Assembly (NCBI GenBank): GCA_903895255.1
Contig: CAITTG010000024.1
Location: forward strand, 1 to 36,739
Length of the DNA: 36,739 nt
Source of the DNA: an uncultured Verrucomicrobia subdivision 3 bacterium
GTDB taxonomy: Bacteria > Verrucomicrobiota > Verrucomicrobiia > Limisphaerales > UBA11358
Direction of reading: 5' to 3'
Shown here piece after piece: positions 16,859 through 25,812 of the stretch. Position 1 is the first letter of the stretch. Every line of letters starts with the position of its first letter. A program made the position numbers and the translations under genes. The notes below the pieces were generated by a model that saw nothing but the letters and a program-made list of their open reading frames with translations, ran no database searches and was not told the DNA's origin.

Positions 16859-16897
16859 AAAAATTAAAAGCCCCTTTCGGTTTGGCCGAAAGGGGCT
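16859..16897 (-). terminator. Terminator of the porin gene
   Basis: A perfect 12-bp stem (AGCCCCTTTCGG 16869-16880 / CCGAAAGGGGCT 16886-16897) with a 5-base loop is followed, on the minus strand, by CTTTTAATTTTT. It lies just after the porin stop and isolates it from metF. Confidence 0.9.
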
Positions 16898-16914
16898 GAG
16901 GATTCTAAATTAAA

Positions 16915-18192
16915 TTAGAACTTGTAAACGATGTTGGCATACAGGCCAACGGAGTAGGACTGCGTGGTGCCCAAGGGCAGGTAGTAGTTGTACACGTCCA
17001 CGCCGTCAATCGTGAGATTGCCGGAGCTCAGGTTCTTGTCATAGCGGACTTCCACCCGGCTGACGACGTTAGCCCAGAGGTCATATTCAATGGTGCCCGT
17101 GACGGAGGCCAGATTGCCGCTCGTCGCATAATCACCATGGTTGTAACCGTCGGCTTCCAAATATTCAACGCGACCGTTGAAACTCAGCTTGTCGGTGGCT
17201 TTGTAGGTGGTATAGGCACCCACGGTCCATTCGTCAACGCGCAGATCGGGGCTGAAGCCACCGACGTCGCCGGTGAAGCCGCCGCCGTAGTTTTGGGCAT
17301 AATCAAACGCCAGACCACCCGTGACCTTGGTCCAAGGAGTGTTCAAGGTGAGGCCGGCATAGTAATTGATTTGATTGCCGCCCATCACGCCGGACTGGGC
17401 ATTGGCACCAGCGGGGAACGGACCGAACGCGGGGTTGGTCACATAACCATACAGCACACCAGCGAACGCGGTGGAGCCAGCCGCCCAACCAAAGGAGGAG
17501 GGAGCGGTGTAGGTAACCGTGCCGAGGTAGCCCTTGTGCCAGGCGCTGCCGCCAGGATTGCCGGAGTTATCGTTGCGGGTGTTGATACCGGCCGCCGAGG
17601 TGTTGACCACGCCACCCTGGATGGACCAGGCATCGCTAATTTTGTAGGTCGCCAAAACGCCCGTCAGCTCGGTGGGTTCAATGGAATAACCCCAGGAGCG
17701 GGTATAGTTAGGGTTGCTCGCGGGATCGAACACTTCGTAGCCCAAGGGAGAATCAAACACGCCGACTTTCCAGTCGATGCCATTGCCCACCGGGGTGCGC
17801 AAGGTCACATAGGCTTGCTTGATGGCGTAGTCGCTGGTGCTATTGCCGTTGGCCGACGGATTATAGCCCACGGCATCGGGGCCGAAGAGCAGATCCACGT
17901 CATAGCCGGAGGCCCAGGGACCTTCGTCTTCAGGCTTGGAGATGGAGAGTTTCACCACGTCCAAGTTGAAACCATTTTGCTTGTTCAGGGGCTGGAAGGG
18001 GATGCCGGCCGCCGGAGACTGAGCATAGTTGTCCGTCAAAGCCACGTTGGCCGAGGCGCTGACGTAACCACTGATGGTGGTGTTCGAGAGCGCGGTTTGC
18101 ACAGCGCTCGGTTTTTCGTCGGCACGGGCGACCGAGGTCAAACTGACCAGGCCAACCGCCGCCAAACCCAATGTCCATTTATTAAACTTCAT
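16915..18192 (-). CDS. Outer-membrane beta-barrel porin (BBP2-like)
   Basis: This 425-residue secreted protein has a clear signal peptide (MKFNKWTLGLAAVGLVSL...ARA, cleaved near residue 24). The mature part alternates polar and aromatic residues as in a barrel, with ISGYVSASANVALTDNY near the start, GYDVDLLFGPDAVGY, KQAYVTLRTPVGN(G)IDWKVGVFD, and a C-terminal strand ending in Phe (YANIVYKF) as outer-membrane proteins usually do. These features match the putative beta-barrel porin-2 group of Verrucomicrobia and Planctomycetes. The frame is open to 18342, but a GGAGG about 6 bases before the ATG at 18192 fixes the start. A strong private terminator suggests high expression. Substrate unknown. 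Confidence 0.85.
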   Translation of the reverse strand: MKFNKWTLGLAAVGLVSLTSVARADEKPSAVQTALSNTTISGYVSASANVALTDNYAQSPAAGIPFQPLNKQNGFNLDVVKLSISKPEDEGPWASGYDVDLLFGPDAVGYNPSANGNSTSDYAIKQAYVTLRTPVGNGIDWKVGVFDSPLGYEVFDPASNPNYTRSWGYSIEPTELTGVLATYKISDAWSIQGGVVNTSAAGINTRNDNSGNPGGSAWHKGYLGTVTYTAPSSFGWAAGSTAFAGVLYGYVTNPAFGPFPAGANAQSGVMGGNQINYYAGLTLNTPWTKVTGGLAFDYAQNYGGGFTGDVGGFSPDLRVDEWTVGAYTTYKATDKLSFNGRVEYLEADGYNHGDYATSGNLASVTGTIEYDLWANVVSRVEVRYDKNLSSGNLTIDGVDVYNYYLPLGTTQSYSVGLYANIVYKF

Positions 18193-18773
18193 CTTGTTCC
18201 TCCGATGTTGTTTGTTTTGTTTGTTTTCTTTGTTTTTTGCGCAATTGCGCCCTAAGCAAACCAATTTGCCTACGCACTGTTTAGTGCATTTGCCAATTAC
18301 CTTATTATATTCACCCAATCGTGACAATACTTTTTTCATCAATTGGTGTTGGGGTTGGCCGACACTGATTTCCCGCTTCCCCGCCCATTCTTGGAACTCG
18401 TGCTTGGTCCGCCATAGCTATTGCCATCGGCTACCACCGGATTTGTTCCCCTCAGCTCGTTCGCTTGCTGGCTGCCGTTGCGATTAACGTTCCCCCCCCT
18501 GGGCGGGGGCCGGTTAGCCAAACCCTGCCGATCCCTTTCTCGGACGCGGCTTTCTAAAAACCTCCTTAACTGGGGGGAATCCGCTCCCAACCATCCTAAT
18601 TTTACCATTTATCCCCGGTGCAAACCGTTCCCCAACCAAGTTGGGCCACCGAAGTAGCATAAAATCATTGAAAACAATGACAAAGTGGTTAATTTATCGG
18701 CGTCAGGCCGGAATTTTGGGACCCCGGTACCAGTTGGCCTCCTGTTTTGGCCTCTGCAGATGTCATTAAGCCT
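18193..18773. other. Porin leader and intergenic region
   Basis: On the minus strand, a TATAAT (complement of 18304-18309) could be the porin -10 box, without a clear -35. The resulting leader of about 105 bases contains two palindromes: GCACTAAACAGTGC (complement of 18273-18286) and GCGCAATTGCGC (complement of 18239-18250). A run of A- and C-rich repeats (AAACAAACAAAAC-like) follows, just before GGAGG. The part from about 18350 to 18773 contains no convincing gene. Confidence 0.4.
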
Positions 18774-19208
18774 ATGAAAACCTACATAACCATCCTGAGC
18801 GGCCTCCTGTTCGCGGTTTTAACCGGTTGTACCACGGTAAAATTGGCGGATGCCGATACGATACAAGGCACTTGGAAGGGACAGGAACTGCGTGATGGGC
18901 GGGTAACCTACAGTTGGCTTTCGATCGTGGGAAATGAGCTGGAGTTCCGGGCCGTCGACCGCAAGGAATGGTACAAGGCCACCTTTACCTTGCAGGAAAA
19001 CACCGATCCGAAGCAGTTGACGGCCGTGATTACCCAATGTCCTGTGCCCCAGTACGTGGGCCTGACGGTGGCCGCGATTTACCAATTGGAAACCGATGCC
19101 CAGGGCCACGGACGGCTGGTCATCACCGGCAACGCCCCCGGCGATCCCCAGCGGCCTTCCGGTCGGGGCGACCCGCAGGCACGTCAGATTATTTTCCTCA
19201 AAGACTGA
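18774..19208 (+). CDS. Small lipoprotein, TIGR03067-like fold
   Basis: This 144-residue protein has a lipoprotein signal (hydrophobic stretch, then LTGC with the lipidated Cys at about residue 19). The mature part begins IQGTWKG and continues with LSIVGNELEFRAVDRKEWYKATFTLQ and a DPKQLTAVI segment. This resembles the lipocalin-like TIGR03067 domain common in Planctomycetes and Verrucomicrobia. Function is unknown. It stands alone, 581 bases from the porin start and transcribed away from it. Confidence 0.7.
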   Translation: MKTYITILSGLLFAVLTGCTTVKLADADTIQGTWKGQELRDGRVTYSWLSIVGNELEFRAVDRKEWYKATFTLQENTDPKQLTAVITQCPVPQYVGLTVAAIYQLETDAQGHGRLVITGNAPGDPQRPSGRGDPQARQIIFLKD

Positions 19209-19355
19209 GCGGAGGTCCGTTTCAAGTAATTCGACCAGGGGCTGCCGTGGCCGCACCGATCGGGGTGGGGTCGGATGAACATCTTACTTGCAAGCTGGAT
19301 TTTGTGCTTGAATGAAGCTGGTTCCGGGACTAAGGTCGACTCATTCCCAGAAGTT

Positions 19356-20198
19356 ATGAGTATGAATGAATCTCCAGACCGGGCGTTGTCATCGCTTAAA
19401 TCAAAGCCTGTTTTCAAGGCCTTCACCCTTATTGAGCTGCTGGTGGTGATCGCCATCATCGCCATTCTGGCGGCCATGCTGCTGCCAGCCCTGGCCAAGG
19501 CCAAGGCCAAGGCCCAACAAACCTTCTGCATCAACAACACCAAGCAACTCGGGCTGGCCATGGTGCTCTACGTGGGGGATAATAATGATGTTTACCCGGG
19601 CGCGGCCTCGGCCAACACCTACGGACCGCATTTGGAGGATTGGATTTACTGGCGGGCCGGGGCGAACATGCAAACGGTGAACAATGTGCTCATGACGCTG
19701 AACAAAAGCACACTCGTTACCCAGCTCGGCACGGGGGGCTCAACCAATATGTTTCGCTGCCCCATGGACCGGGATGATCAAGACCGGATTAACTATGCGC
19801 AGGCCGGCGACGGACCTTATTTATTTAGCTACGAAATGGTGAGTTTCAATGTCGACAATGGCGCGGGTTCCGGCTTGACCACCATTATTGATTTGAGCAA
19901 CAACTCCTATCCTTTCCGGTCCACCGCCGTCCGCCGGCCATCCACCAAGTTAATGGTGGTGGAACCCGTGGCGCGGTTGGTTCCGGGTGACGAACCCGAC
20001 ATCGAGCGGGCCATGGGGTCAACGTGGGTGGTTCAGTGCGGGCGTTTTCAGCCGTTTAATACTGCCAAGACCGGCCTTAACAACTTCCTTACGGTGCGTC
20101 ACGACAAGCGCAGCAACAGCACGTTTGCAGACGGCCATGCCGAGGCGGTTGGCCAGAATTACGCCACCAACATTGTCTATCTGGATCCGACTAATTAG
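19356..20198 (+). CDS. Type II pseudopilin-like protein with H-X9-DG motif
   Basis: This 280-residue protein starts with a short polar leader and a prepilin peptidase site KA-FTLIELL, with cleavage before Phe23 and Glu at +5, followed by a hydrophobic helix to about residue 46. The residue before the cut is Ala instead of the usual Gly. The globular part has [21 protein letters not shown] and, near the C-terminus, an exact H-x9-DG ([14 protein letters not shown]). This marks the large pseudopilin family expanded in Planctomycetes, Verrucomicrobia and Lentisphaerae. The frame is open to 19275, but the ATG at 19356 (or 19362) gives a normal leader. No secretion genes lie next to it. Confidence 0.85.
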   Translation: MSMNESPDRALSSLKSKPVFKAFTLIELLVVIAIIAILAAMLLPALAKAKAKAQQTFCINNTKQLGLAMVLYVGDNNDVYPGAASANTYGPHLEDWIYWRAGANMQTVNNVLMTLNKSTLVTQLGTGGSTNMFRCPMDRDDQDRINYAQAGDGPYLFSYEMVSFNVDNGAGSGLTTIIDLSNNSYPFRSTAVRRPSTKLMVVEPVARLVPGDEPDIERAMGSTWVVQCGRFQPFNTAKTGLNNFLTVRHDKRSNSTFADGHAEAVGQNYATNIVYLDPTN

Positions 20199-20242
20199 TT
20201 CCGGAGTCAGCCGGGTACATTCCCGCGCTGGGGCTGGGGCGA

Positions 20243-21619
20243 TTAAACCCCCACTACTTTTCCCGGCTGCGGCTGGACCACCTTGATCTTGGGGTGGCGG
20301 GCCCGAATCTGTTCTTCAAACCACATGCGGGCGTCTTCATCACCGTGGCCCAACAAGACCACCCGCGGGGATACCTGGCCGACAAAATCCAGCAGGTCCG
20401 TCCGGTTGGCGTGGGCCGTCAAATCAAAGTCCTCGACCTCGCAGCGGCGGGTCACCTGGCCGGCGCTGGGGCTGAACACGAACGTTTCCCCATGCTTGGA
20501 GGCCTTTAAGCGACCGCCTGGAGTTTCCGGATCCGCATAGCCCACAAAGAAAATGGCCTGCTTCTCATCGCCAATCATGCGCGCCGCCAAATTGTGCGCG
20601 GCGGTGTTTTCGCTCATCATGCCGGCGGTGATCACAAAAATCCGGCCGCCGGTGAGGCGCATGTTCTCGGACTGGCCCTGTTCGAGCACGATGAGGTTCA
20701 GCGCCTCGTGCAATTGCAAATTCGTGTGCTGCCGGTGCGTCCGGTGCGCTTCCAGATCATAAATCTCCGTGAAAACCCGGCCCAGGCCGCCGATGTAGAT
20801 CGGCTGGTTTTTCAACTTGCCCGCCCGCATCAACTGGGCCAGCAAGGCCAGGATTTCCTGGGTGCGGCCGAGGGCGAAGGAGGGAATCAACACGGAACCC
20901 TTGCGCTTCAAGGCGTTTTGGATGGCCATGCTCAGCCGTTCAATTTCTTTTTCCCGGGTGAATTCCGGGGCCACCGCCCGGGCACCCCGGGTGGTTTCCA
21001 TGATCAGGACATCGGCTTTCACACCTTCAAACCGCGCCGCCCGCAGAATGGTCTGGTCGTGAAAGCAGACATCCCCGGTGTAAAACATCGTGTCCTTCTT
21101 GCCGCGCACCATGATGCCGGCGGAGCCGAGGGTGTGGCCGGCGTCAAAAAATTCCAGCGTCGGCGAGGGCTTGCCCAGGCGTGATTTTTGAAAGCCCGCC
21201 CATTCAATCTCGCGGTTGTAACGAAATCCCTGGAAGCGTGAGGCGATGTCATCCACCTCGTCGTGCGAATACAGCGGGTAATCCCGGATGCCCAGTTCGT
21301 CCCGCTGACGGGTCATGACGTTGACGGAATTATGCAGCACTCGCTCGATGATGAAATAGCTCAGCTCGCTCATCAGCACATGGGCCTTGGGGAAATGCCG
21401 CAGGGCGACCGGCAGGGTGCCCACATGGTCGTGATGGCAATGGGAGATCGCGATGGCGTCCAAATCGTTTTGTCCAATGGATTTGTAAAGGGGCAGGCCC
21501 TCGAAGCCCTCGCGTTTGGGATGCATGCCGGCGTCCAGGAGCAGGCGGTGATCGTCCACCTCCACGAGCCAGGCGCTGGCGCCAATGGCCGTGTCGGGGT
21601 TAAGATTGGTAATATTCAT
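20243..21619 (-). CDS. Beta-CASP metallo-beta-lactamase, RNA-processing nuclease-like
   Basis: This 458-residue cytosolic protein has a metallo-beta-lactamase fold with motif 2 H60-C-H62-H-D64-H65 for zinc. LLLDAGMHPKREG comes before it, and FYTGDVCFHDQTIL and DVLIMETTRGAR after it. The beta-CASP part follows (FALGRTQEILALLAQLMRAG, VITAGMMSENTAAHNLAARM, LTAHANRTDLLDFV, VVLLGHGD). Proteins of this type (YsgB/CPSF-like) cut or degrade RNA in bacteria, but the substrate here is unknown. The ATG at 21619 precedes the conserved first strand. It lies 38 bases after obg on the same strand and may be read from the same message. Confidence 0.87.
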   Translation of the reverse strand: MNITNLNPDTAIGASAWLVEVDDHRLLLDAGMHPKREGFEGLPLYKSIGQNDLDAIAISHCHHDHVGTLPVALRHFPKAHVLMSELSYFIIERVLHNSVNVMTRQRDELGIRDYPLYSHDEVDDIASRFQGFRYNREIEWAGFQKSRLGKPSPTLEFFDAGHTLGSAGIMVRGKKDTMFYTGDVCFHDQTILRAARFEGVKADVLIMETTRGARAVAPEFTREKEIERLSMAIQNALKRKGSVLIPSFALGRTQEILALLAQLMRAGKLKNQPIYIGGLGRVFTEIYDLEAHRTHRQHTNLQLHEALNLIVLEQGQSENMRLTGGRIFVITAGMMSENTAAHNLAARMIGDEKQAIFFVGYADPETPGGRLKASKHGETFVFSPSAGQVTRRCEVEDFDLTAHANRTDLLDFVGQVSPRVVLLGHGDEDARMWFEEQIRARHPKIKVVQPQPGKVVGV

Positions 21620-21656
21620 GACCGGTATATAAAGAGCAATGATCGCGCCGCCCGCC

Positions 21657-22865
21657 CTATTTGGCCGCGGCGGCCTCGGCGACGGCGGCCCGGATGGTTT
21701 CCTTGAACTGGTCCACGCCGCCGTCAAACGCGGCGGAGATGGGCAGCACCGGGGTTTTGCGCACTTTCTTTTTGAAGAGCTTCAAGTTTTCCTCGGCCAC
21801 GGCCTCGTCCATTTTGTTGGCGACCACGAGGCGGGGCTTGTCCAGCATCGATGGATCGTACAACTCCAGCTCCTTCAGCAGGCACTTGTAATCATCCCAT
21901 GGGGCGCGGTTGTCCGTGCCCGCCATGTCCAGCAGCAGCACCAGCACCTGGCAGCGCTTGATGTGGCGCAAAAAGGCGTGGCCGAGCCCCACGTTCTGGT
22001 GCGCGCCCTCAATCAGGCCGGGCACATCGCAAACGGTGAGCCGGTGCCAGTCCGCATATTCCACAATCCCGATCTGGGGGTGAAGCGTGGTAAAGGGGTA
22101 GGGGGCCACCTTGGGCCGCGCATGGGAGATGGCCGTGAGCAGGGTGGATTTGCCGGCATTCGGGTAACCGACCAGGCCGACCTCGGCCAAAATGCGCAGC
22201 TCCAACAGAAAATTGCCCTCATCACCGGCTTCGCCGGGCTGCGCAAATCGCGGGGTCTGGCGCGCCGCGGTCGCAAAATTCCGGTTGCCCAGCCCGCCGC
22301 GACCGCCCTGGCACAGCACAAACTGTTCGCCGTGTTTCGTCAGATCCGCGACGATCTCGCCCTTGACGGAATCGGCCACGGCGGATTCGCTGCGCCCATC
22401 CATGTTTAAATCAATTTCCTGCGCGACTTCCCCGCTGGCGCTGCGGAGCATGGGACGTTTGCGACCGCTGATGTGCAGCATCGGCTTGGCCTCCTCTTCC
22501 TCATCGTCGTCCTCGTCGTCATCATGGTCTTTTTTAACGATGAGCGAGTCGGCGGGCACCGCCACGTCCGGCAGGCGCCATACCAGCGTGCCGCACGGCA
22601 CTTTAACGATCAAATCCTTGCCCGCATGACCATCCATGCCCTTGCCCATGCCCGCCTCGCCATCCTGCGAAATGAGCCGGGGCACATAATATTGGCCGAT
22701 CAGATTGTTGAGATCATGATCCGCCTGCAAAATCACACTGCCGCCGCGTCCGCCGTTGCCGCCACTGGGACCACCCTTGGTGATGTAGGCCTCGCGATGG
22801 AACGCCACACAGCCCTTGCCACCATGGCCGGCGCGCGCGTAAACTTTGATTTCGTCAATAAACAT
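21657..22865 (-). CDS. obg: GTPase Obg with an acidic insertion in the OBG domain
   Basis: Obg is an essential ribosome-assembly GTPase. The 402-residue product starts with the glycine-rich OBG fold (MFIDEIKVYARAGHGGKG, GGPSGGNGGRGGSV). It then shows the G domain: G1 GYPNAGKS (233-240), switch I FTTLHP, G3 DVPGLIEGA, G4 NKMD and G5 SAA. Between CGTLVWRLPD (about residue 100) and KGEIVADLTKHGE (about 168), where typical Obg has only a short turn, lie about 65 extra residues. These include an almost pure Asp/Glu run (about 113-125) and a basic patch (GRKRPML). The frame stays open across it, so it is coding. The C-terminal domain beyond the G domain is absent. Confidence 0.95.
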   Translation of the reverse strand: MFIDEIKVYARAGHGGKGCVAFHREAYITKGGPSGGNGGRGGSVILQADHDLNNLIGQYYVPRLISQDGEAGMGKGMDGHAGKDLIVKVPCGTLVWRLPDVAVPADSLIVKKDHDDDEDDDEEEEAKPMLHISGRKRPMLRSASGEVAQEIDLNMDGRSESAVADSVKGEIVADLTKHGEQFVLCQGGRGGLGNRNFATAARQTPRFAQPGEAGDEGNFLLELRILAEVGLVGYPNAGKSTLLTAISHARPKVAPYPFTTLHPQIGIVEYADWHRLTVCDVPGLIEGAHQNVGLGHAFLRHIKRCQVLVLLLDMAGTDNRAPWDDYKCLLKELELYDPSMLDKPRLVVANKMDEAVAEENLKLFKKKVRKTPVLPISAAFDGGVDQFKETIRAAVAEAAAAK

Positions 22866-22957
22866 GAACTCTGGCTGGATTAGGTAATAGCTGGAAAATC
22901 CGGGCGCGAATAGCAAAATCATCGCTGCCGCCCGCCCGCCCCCGGCTTCCTCTGCCA

Positions 22958-22986
22958 ATAAAAAAGGCGAGGCCGGTGACCTCGCC
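22958..22986 (-). terminator. Terminator or attenuator between rpmA and obg
   Basis: GGCGAGG (22966-22972) pairs with CCTCGCC (22980-22986) across a 7-base loop. On the minus strand the stem is followed by CTTTTTTATT. It may reduce transcription from the ribosomal protein genes into obg. Confidence 0.75.
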
Positions 22987-23009
22987 GTGGAAATGGATGG
23001 GTGCGAACG

Positions 23010-23282
23010 TCAGTTTTGAGCCACGGGTGCCGCGGGTGTCTCGGCCACGATGTTCACGCGGCGGCTTTCCTTGTCGAACATGACCTTGCCGGTCACGAGG
23101 GCAAACAGGGTCCAGTCCCGGCCGGTCCCCACGTTCTTGCCCGCCACAAACTTGCTGCCGCGCTGGCGAACAATGATGCTGCCAGCGCTGACGAGCGTGC
23201 CGCCAAATTCTTTGACGCCCAGGCGCTTGCTGACGCTGTCGCGCCCGTTCTTTACACTGCCTTGACCTTTTTTATGTGCCAT
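23010..23282 (-). CDS. rpmA: 50S ribosomal protein bL27
   Basis: This 90-residue protein has the bL27 pattern: [16 protein letters not shown] at the N-terminus, which reaches toward the peptidyl-transferase centre, then [29 protein letters not shown] and [11 protein letters not shown]. The C-terminal extension ([10 protein letters not shown]) is short and non-conserved. It is 8 bases from rplU in the standard rplU-rpmA-obg order. Confidence 0.98.
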   Translation of the reverse strand: MAHKKGQGSVKNGRDSVSKRLGVKEFGGTLVSAGSIIVRQRGSKFVAGKNVGTGRDWTLFALVTGKVMFDKESRRVNIVAETPAAPVAQN

Positions 23283-23290
23283 AACGATCC

Positions 23291-23602
23291 TTAAGCGATA
23301 ATTTCTTTGATTTTGACGATCGTCAATTCCTGACGATGGCCGATGGTTTTGTGGTAACCTTTGCGGCGTTTCATCTTGAACGTCAGCTTTTTCTCACCGC
23401 GAATGTGTTCCACCACATCCGCCACCACGGTGGCCCCGGTGACGACCGGCGTGCCCACGGCGACCGCGCCATCGCGGTTGACCAGCAGGACGCGATCAAA
23501 AGTGAACGGCTGCCCGGCTTCTACGGCCAGACGCTCGATTTCCAACGTGTCGCCCGCGGCGACCCGATACTGTTTGCTTCCGGTTTCTAAAACGGCGTAC
23601 AT
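23291..23602 (-). CDS. rplU: 50S ribosomal protein bL21
   Basis: This 103-residue bL21 has the start [64 protein letters not shown] and a normal C-terminus. It is the first gene of the rplU-rpmA-obg operon, with a good promoter 25 bases upstream of the start codon. Confidence 0.98.
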   Translation of the reverse strand: MYAVLETGSKQYRVAAGDTLEIERLAVEAGQPFTFDRVLLVNRDGAVAVGTPVVTGATVVADVVEHIRGEKKLTFKMKRRKGYHKTIGHRQELTIVKIKEIIA

Positions 23603-23626
23603 AAATTTTCCCGCAATGGGTTGGTC

Positions 23627-23655
23627 ACTATGCCGGATATTTCGGGATCTGTCAA
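23627..23655 (-). promoter_or_regulatory. Promoter of rplU-rpmA-obg
   Basis: On the minus strand TTGACA (complement of 23650-23655) and CATAGT (complement of 23627-23632) are separated by 17 bases. Transcription would start near 23620, about 18 bases before the rplU ATG. Confidence 0.6.
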
Positions 23656-23748
23656 CGATTGATTTTAGGGAATTTAAAATATCGGCAAAATCGCGGCCAG
23701 CGAAGGTTCAATTGACAAAAATAAGAAAGTGTTTGAACAATTAGCCTC

Positions 23749-24087
23749 TTAATTTTTAAGCTCCTCTATAGGAAGGCTGAGGGAAATATATTTTTTAAGG
23801 ATATTTAAAGTTTGCTGGTTCAAAGTGCGCCCGTCCACGTTGCCCCAATCATCAATTGCCTTTTTCGTGGCTGCAGAAGCTGTGATGTTTAAATTTTTCC
23901 TGAGTTCTTCCGAGCTGGAATTAACCGCCGGCTTAGTTTTGTCATACAAAGCTTTGTTTCGAAGGGCATGGGTTAAAATAATACCTGTAAATTTGGCAAT
24001 GTTCATATCGTTCAGCTTGGCTTTGCTCTCAAGCTCATCAAACACCCATTTGGGCGGTCTAATTACACTGATATATGTTGATGGCAT
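23749..24087 (-). CDS. Small protein of unknown function in an AT-rich island
   Basis: This 112-residue, lysine- and asparagine-rich protein has no signal peptide or membrane segment. It starts MPSTYISVIRPPKWVFDELESKAKLNDMN and ends with a hydrophobic-amphipathic helix (TLNILKKYISLSL). A helical middle (IAKFTGIILTHALRNKALYDK) is visible, but I recognise no domain. Codon use is AT-rich, unlike the ribosomal genes beside it, suggesting transfer. A consensus-like promoter lies about 60 bases upstream, which supports expression. Confidence 0.6.
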   Translation of the reverse strand: MPSTYISVIRPPKWVFDELESKAKLNDMNIAKFTGIILTHALRNKALYDKTKPAVNSSSEELRKNLNITASAATKKAIDDWGNVDGRTLNQQTLNILKKYISLSLPIEELKN

Positions 24088-24147
24088 GGCTGAGAATTTT
24101 TAATGCTTATAATTTAGCTGGCGATTTATCTGCCGATTAATTATTTT

Positions 24148-24176
24148 AAAATAAATTTGTGTTACATTCGTGTCAA
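24148..24176 (-). promoter_or_regulatory. Promoter of the small island gene
   Basis: On the minus strand TTGACA (complement of 24171-24176) is followed after exactly 17 bases by TATTTT (complement of 24148-24153). The start point would be near 24141, giving a leader of about 54 bases. Confidence 0.55.
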
Positions 24177-24602
24177 TAATATTATTGAGGAATTTGTTGG
24201 AATATCGTGGAGGAATTCGGAATATTCCAGAAATGTGAGTTTTAAAAAACAAAAATCTTGAATATTGCGTGAAATGAACGAAAATGCCTTAACTTATGGA
24301 AAAAGGAATATAACATTTTTGACATTGATCGATCGGTTCTGAGAGTTAAACGTCTCTGAGGTTTCATTGTGTACGAGTGCTAAATCACCAATTTTAGTTA
24401 ATTTTTGATGCTGTTTTAGATTTACAACTTTTTCAATGTTGTCTTATATGTTGGAGTTTTCTGGAAAATTCCAGTTTTTTCCAGAAACTAATATCAATGG
24501 GGAATAAATGCAATAAAGCATTGAGTTCACTGGAAAAAGCATGTAATTGTTACGATTATGAAAAATGAAAAAGGAATCTGAAATTAAGTCAAATTAAGAA
24601 TT
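24177..24602. other. AT-rich non-coding stretch with repeated TTCCAG/CTGGAA palindromes
   Basis: No gene is apparent. GGAATATTCC (24219-24228), CTGGAAAATTCCAG (24461-24474), TTCCAG (24479-24484) and CTGGAA (24530-24535) repeat the same half-site. TTTCTGGA (24458-24465) and TCCAGAAA (24480-24487) could also pair into a hairpin. The clustering suggests an operator or other protein-binding region between the two island genes, but this is inference. Confidence 0.4.
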
Positions 24603-25718
24603 TTATTGTCCTGGAGCTTTGACTTTTAACGGCCACTTCCGCCCTTCCTCTGTGGCCAAACTTTTCAAATCATCGTCCTCCATTGCCTCTTCCAAATTGC
24701 TCTCGTCTAGCAAGATTGAACGCAAAATCAGATTCCAAGCCTCATTTCGCAAATCTTTGATTTTCTGAGGTGCTTCTTGGTTTTTTTCCGCCTCATTCGC
24801 CGCAACATTTAAATAGCATGCAAGATTATATTGCAAAGCAGCGTCACTCCAATCTTCAGGGAGATTCTCCCGCCTTCGATTTGACAAACCGGCCCGCAAT
24901 TCGGCAATGCCATCATTAAGCCTTTTAAGCCTCCGGTAAATTCGTGCCAACAGAATTATGACCTCGCGTTTCGTCGCCGCGATTTTTTTAATCCTTATTA
25001 AATTTGTTTGAGCTTGCAATAATGAAGGCATGTAAGACTCGTCGTTTGGCGGTGTGTTTAAAGCGGCCAAGGCATTCCTTTCAACCCTTGCAATATCTTC
25101 CAATCGTTGTCTTTCCTCCTCGGTTTTTTTTGAATGTTCAATAGTTACATCCTCCGCAACTTTTTTGGTTTTGTCTTTGAATTTGTCTTCAAATGTTTTC
25201 TCGGCGAGGTTTTCCATGTATCCCGCCACCAATCGAACCATCTTGATGCCCAAAAAGCCCGAAGCTACTGAGGAAAAGGACATGAATAAGAGAGTGTGAA
25301 CATTAAAAGGAACTAATTTGTCGAGAAGCGCGGCGGTGGTTGCAAAGGTCAAAGCACCGCCTGCACCCCAGGCAATTCCTTGAACCATGCAAGCCAAAAC
25401 CAGCCAGAAAGACCCATAGCACTTGCCGTTGGTTGAGCGGATTTCCTTAAAGTGAAAGTCAAAACTGGCCAGGATGCCTCCAAATGCTCCAAAGCCACTT
25501 ATTGTTGCAATTATCTGCCAAAATAATACAAAGTCGTCATGGCTCATCAAATTATTTTGACCGTAGTTGTTCGTCGGATTGGATATGTTTTGGGCTGTGC
25601 TCAGACTAACTTGCACGCTGAAGAAACCCATGAAAATCAACATTGCTTTCAGCATTGAAAGAGACGAGCCTAAAACGCCACACTCCAAAAAGTGCTTTTT
25701 TCGCAGCATAAAAATCAA
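24603..25718 (-). CDS. Membrane protein with cytosolic coiled-coil/helical repeat tail, unknown function
   Basis: This 371-residue protein has no recognised family. The N-terminal half has four or five hydrophobic segments (about 22-42, 63-83, 101-125, 135-155), the first possibly a signal anchor. A charged, probably coiled-coil region follows (about 165-215, rich in Lys/Glu). A helical tail (about 225-350) resembles tetratricopeptide packing (LLARIYRRLKRLNDGIAELRAGL, LQYNLACYLNVAANEAEK). The TTG at 25718 is chosen because AAGGA lies 9 bases before it; the next ATG is at 25709. It is AT-rich like the rest of the island. Context (orphan island gene) leaves room for a defence or stress role, which cannot be shown. 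Confidence 0.6.
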   Translation of the reverse strand: MIFMLRKKHFLECGVLGSSLSMLKAMLIFMGFFSVQVSLSTAQNISNPTNNYGQNNLMSHDDFVLFWQIIATISGFGAFGGILASFDFHFKEIRSTNGKCYGSFWLVLACMVQGIAWGAGGALTFATTAALLDKLVPFNVHTLLFMSFSSVASGFLGIKMVRLVAGYMENLAEKTFEDKFKDKTKKVAEDVTIEHSKKTEEERQRLEDIARVERNALAALNTPPNDESYMPSLLQAQTNLIRIKKIAATKREVIILLARIYRRLKRLNDGIAELRAGLSNRRRENLPEDWSDAALQYNLACYLNVAANEAEKNQEAPQKIKDLRNEAWNLILRSILLDESNLEEAMEDDDLKSLATEEGRKWPLKVKAPGQ

Positions 25719-25812
25719 AGTGATATTTCCTTCATTTATCGAACCACTGCAGCTTATTCGTTTTTAATATTTTTGCGATGAACAAGCAAATCAAATCTTG
25801 ATCAAATTCCGC

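Noticed and set aside
17137..18255. 372-codon open frame on the plus strand opposite the porin gene
   Set aside because: The porin has a signal peptide, ribosome site, terminator and barrel pattern. The opposite frame is low-complexity Gly/Ala/Val sequence.
18339..18657. Overlapping small frames on both strands upstream of the porin
   Set aside because: Both are short, lack ribosome sites and show no family-like sequence.
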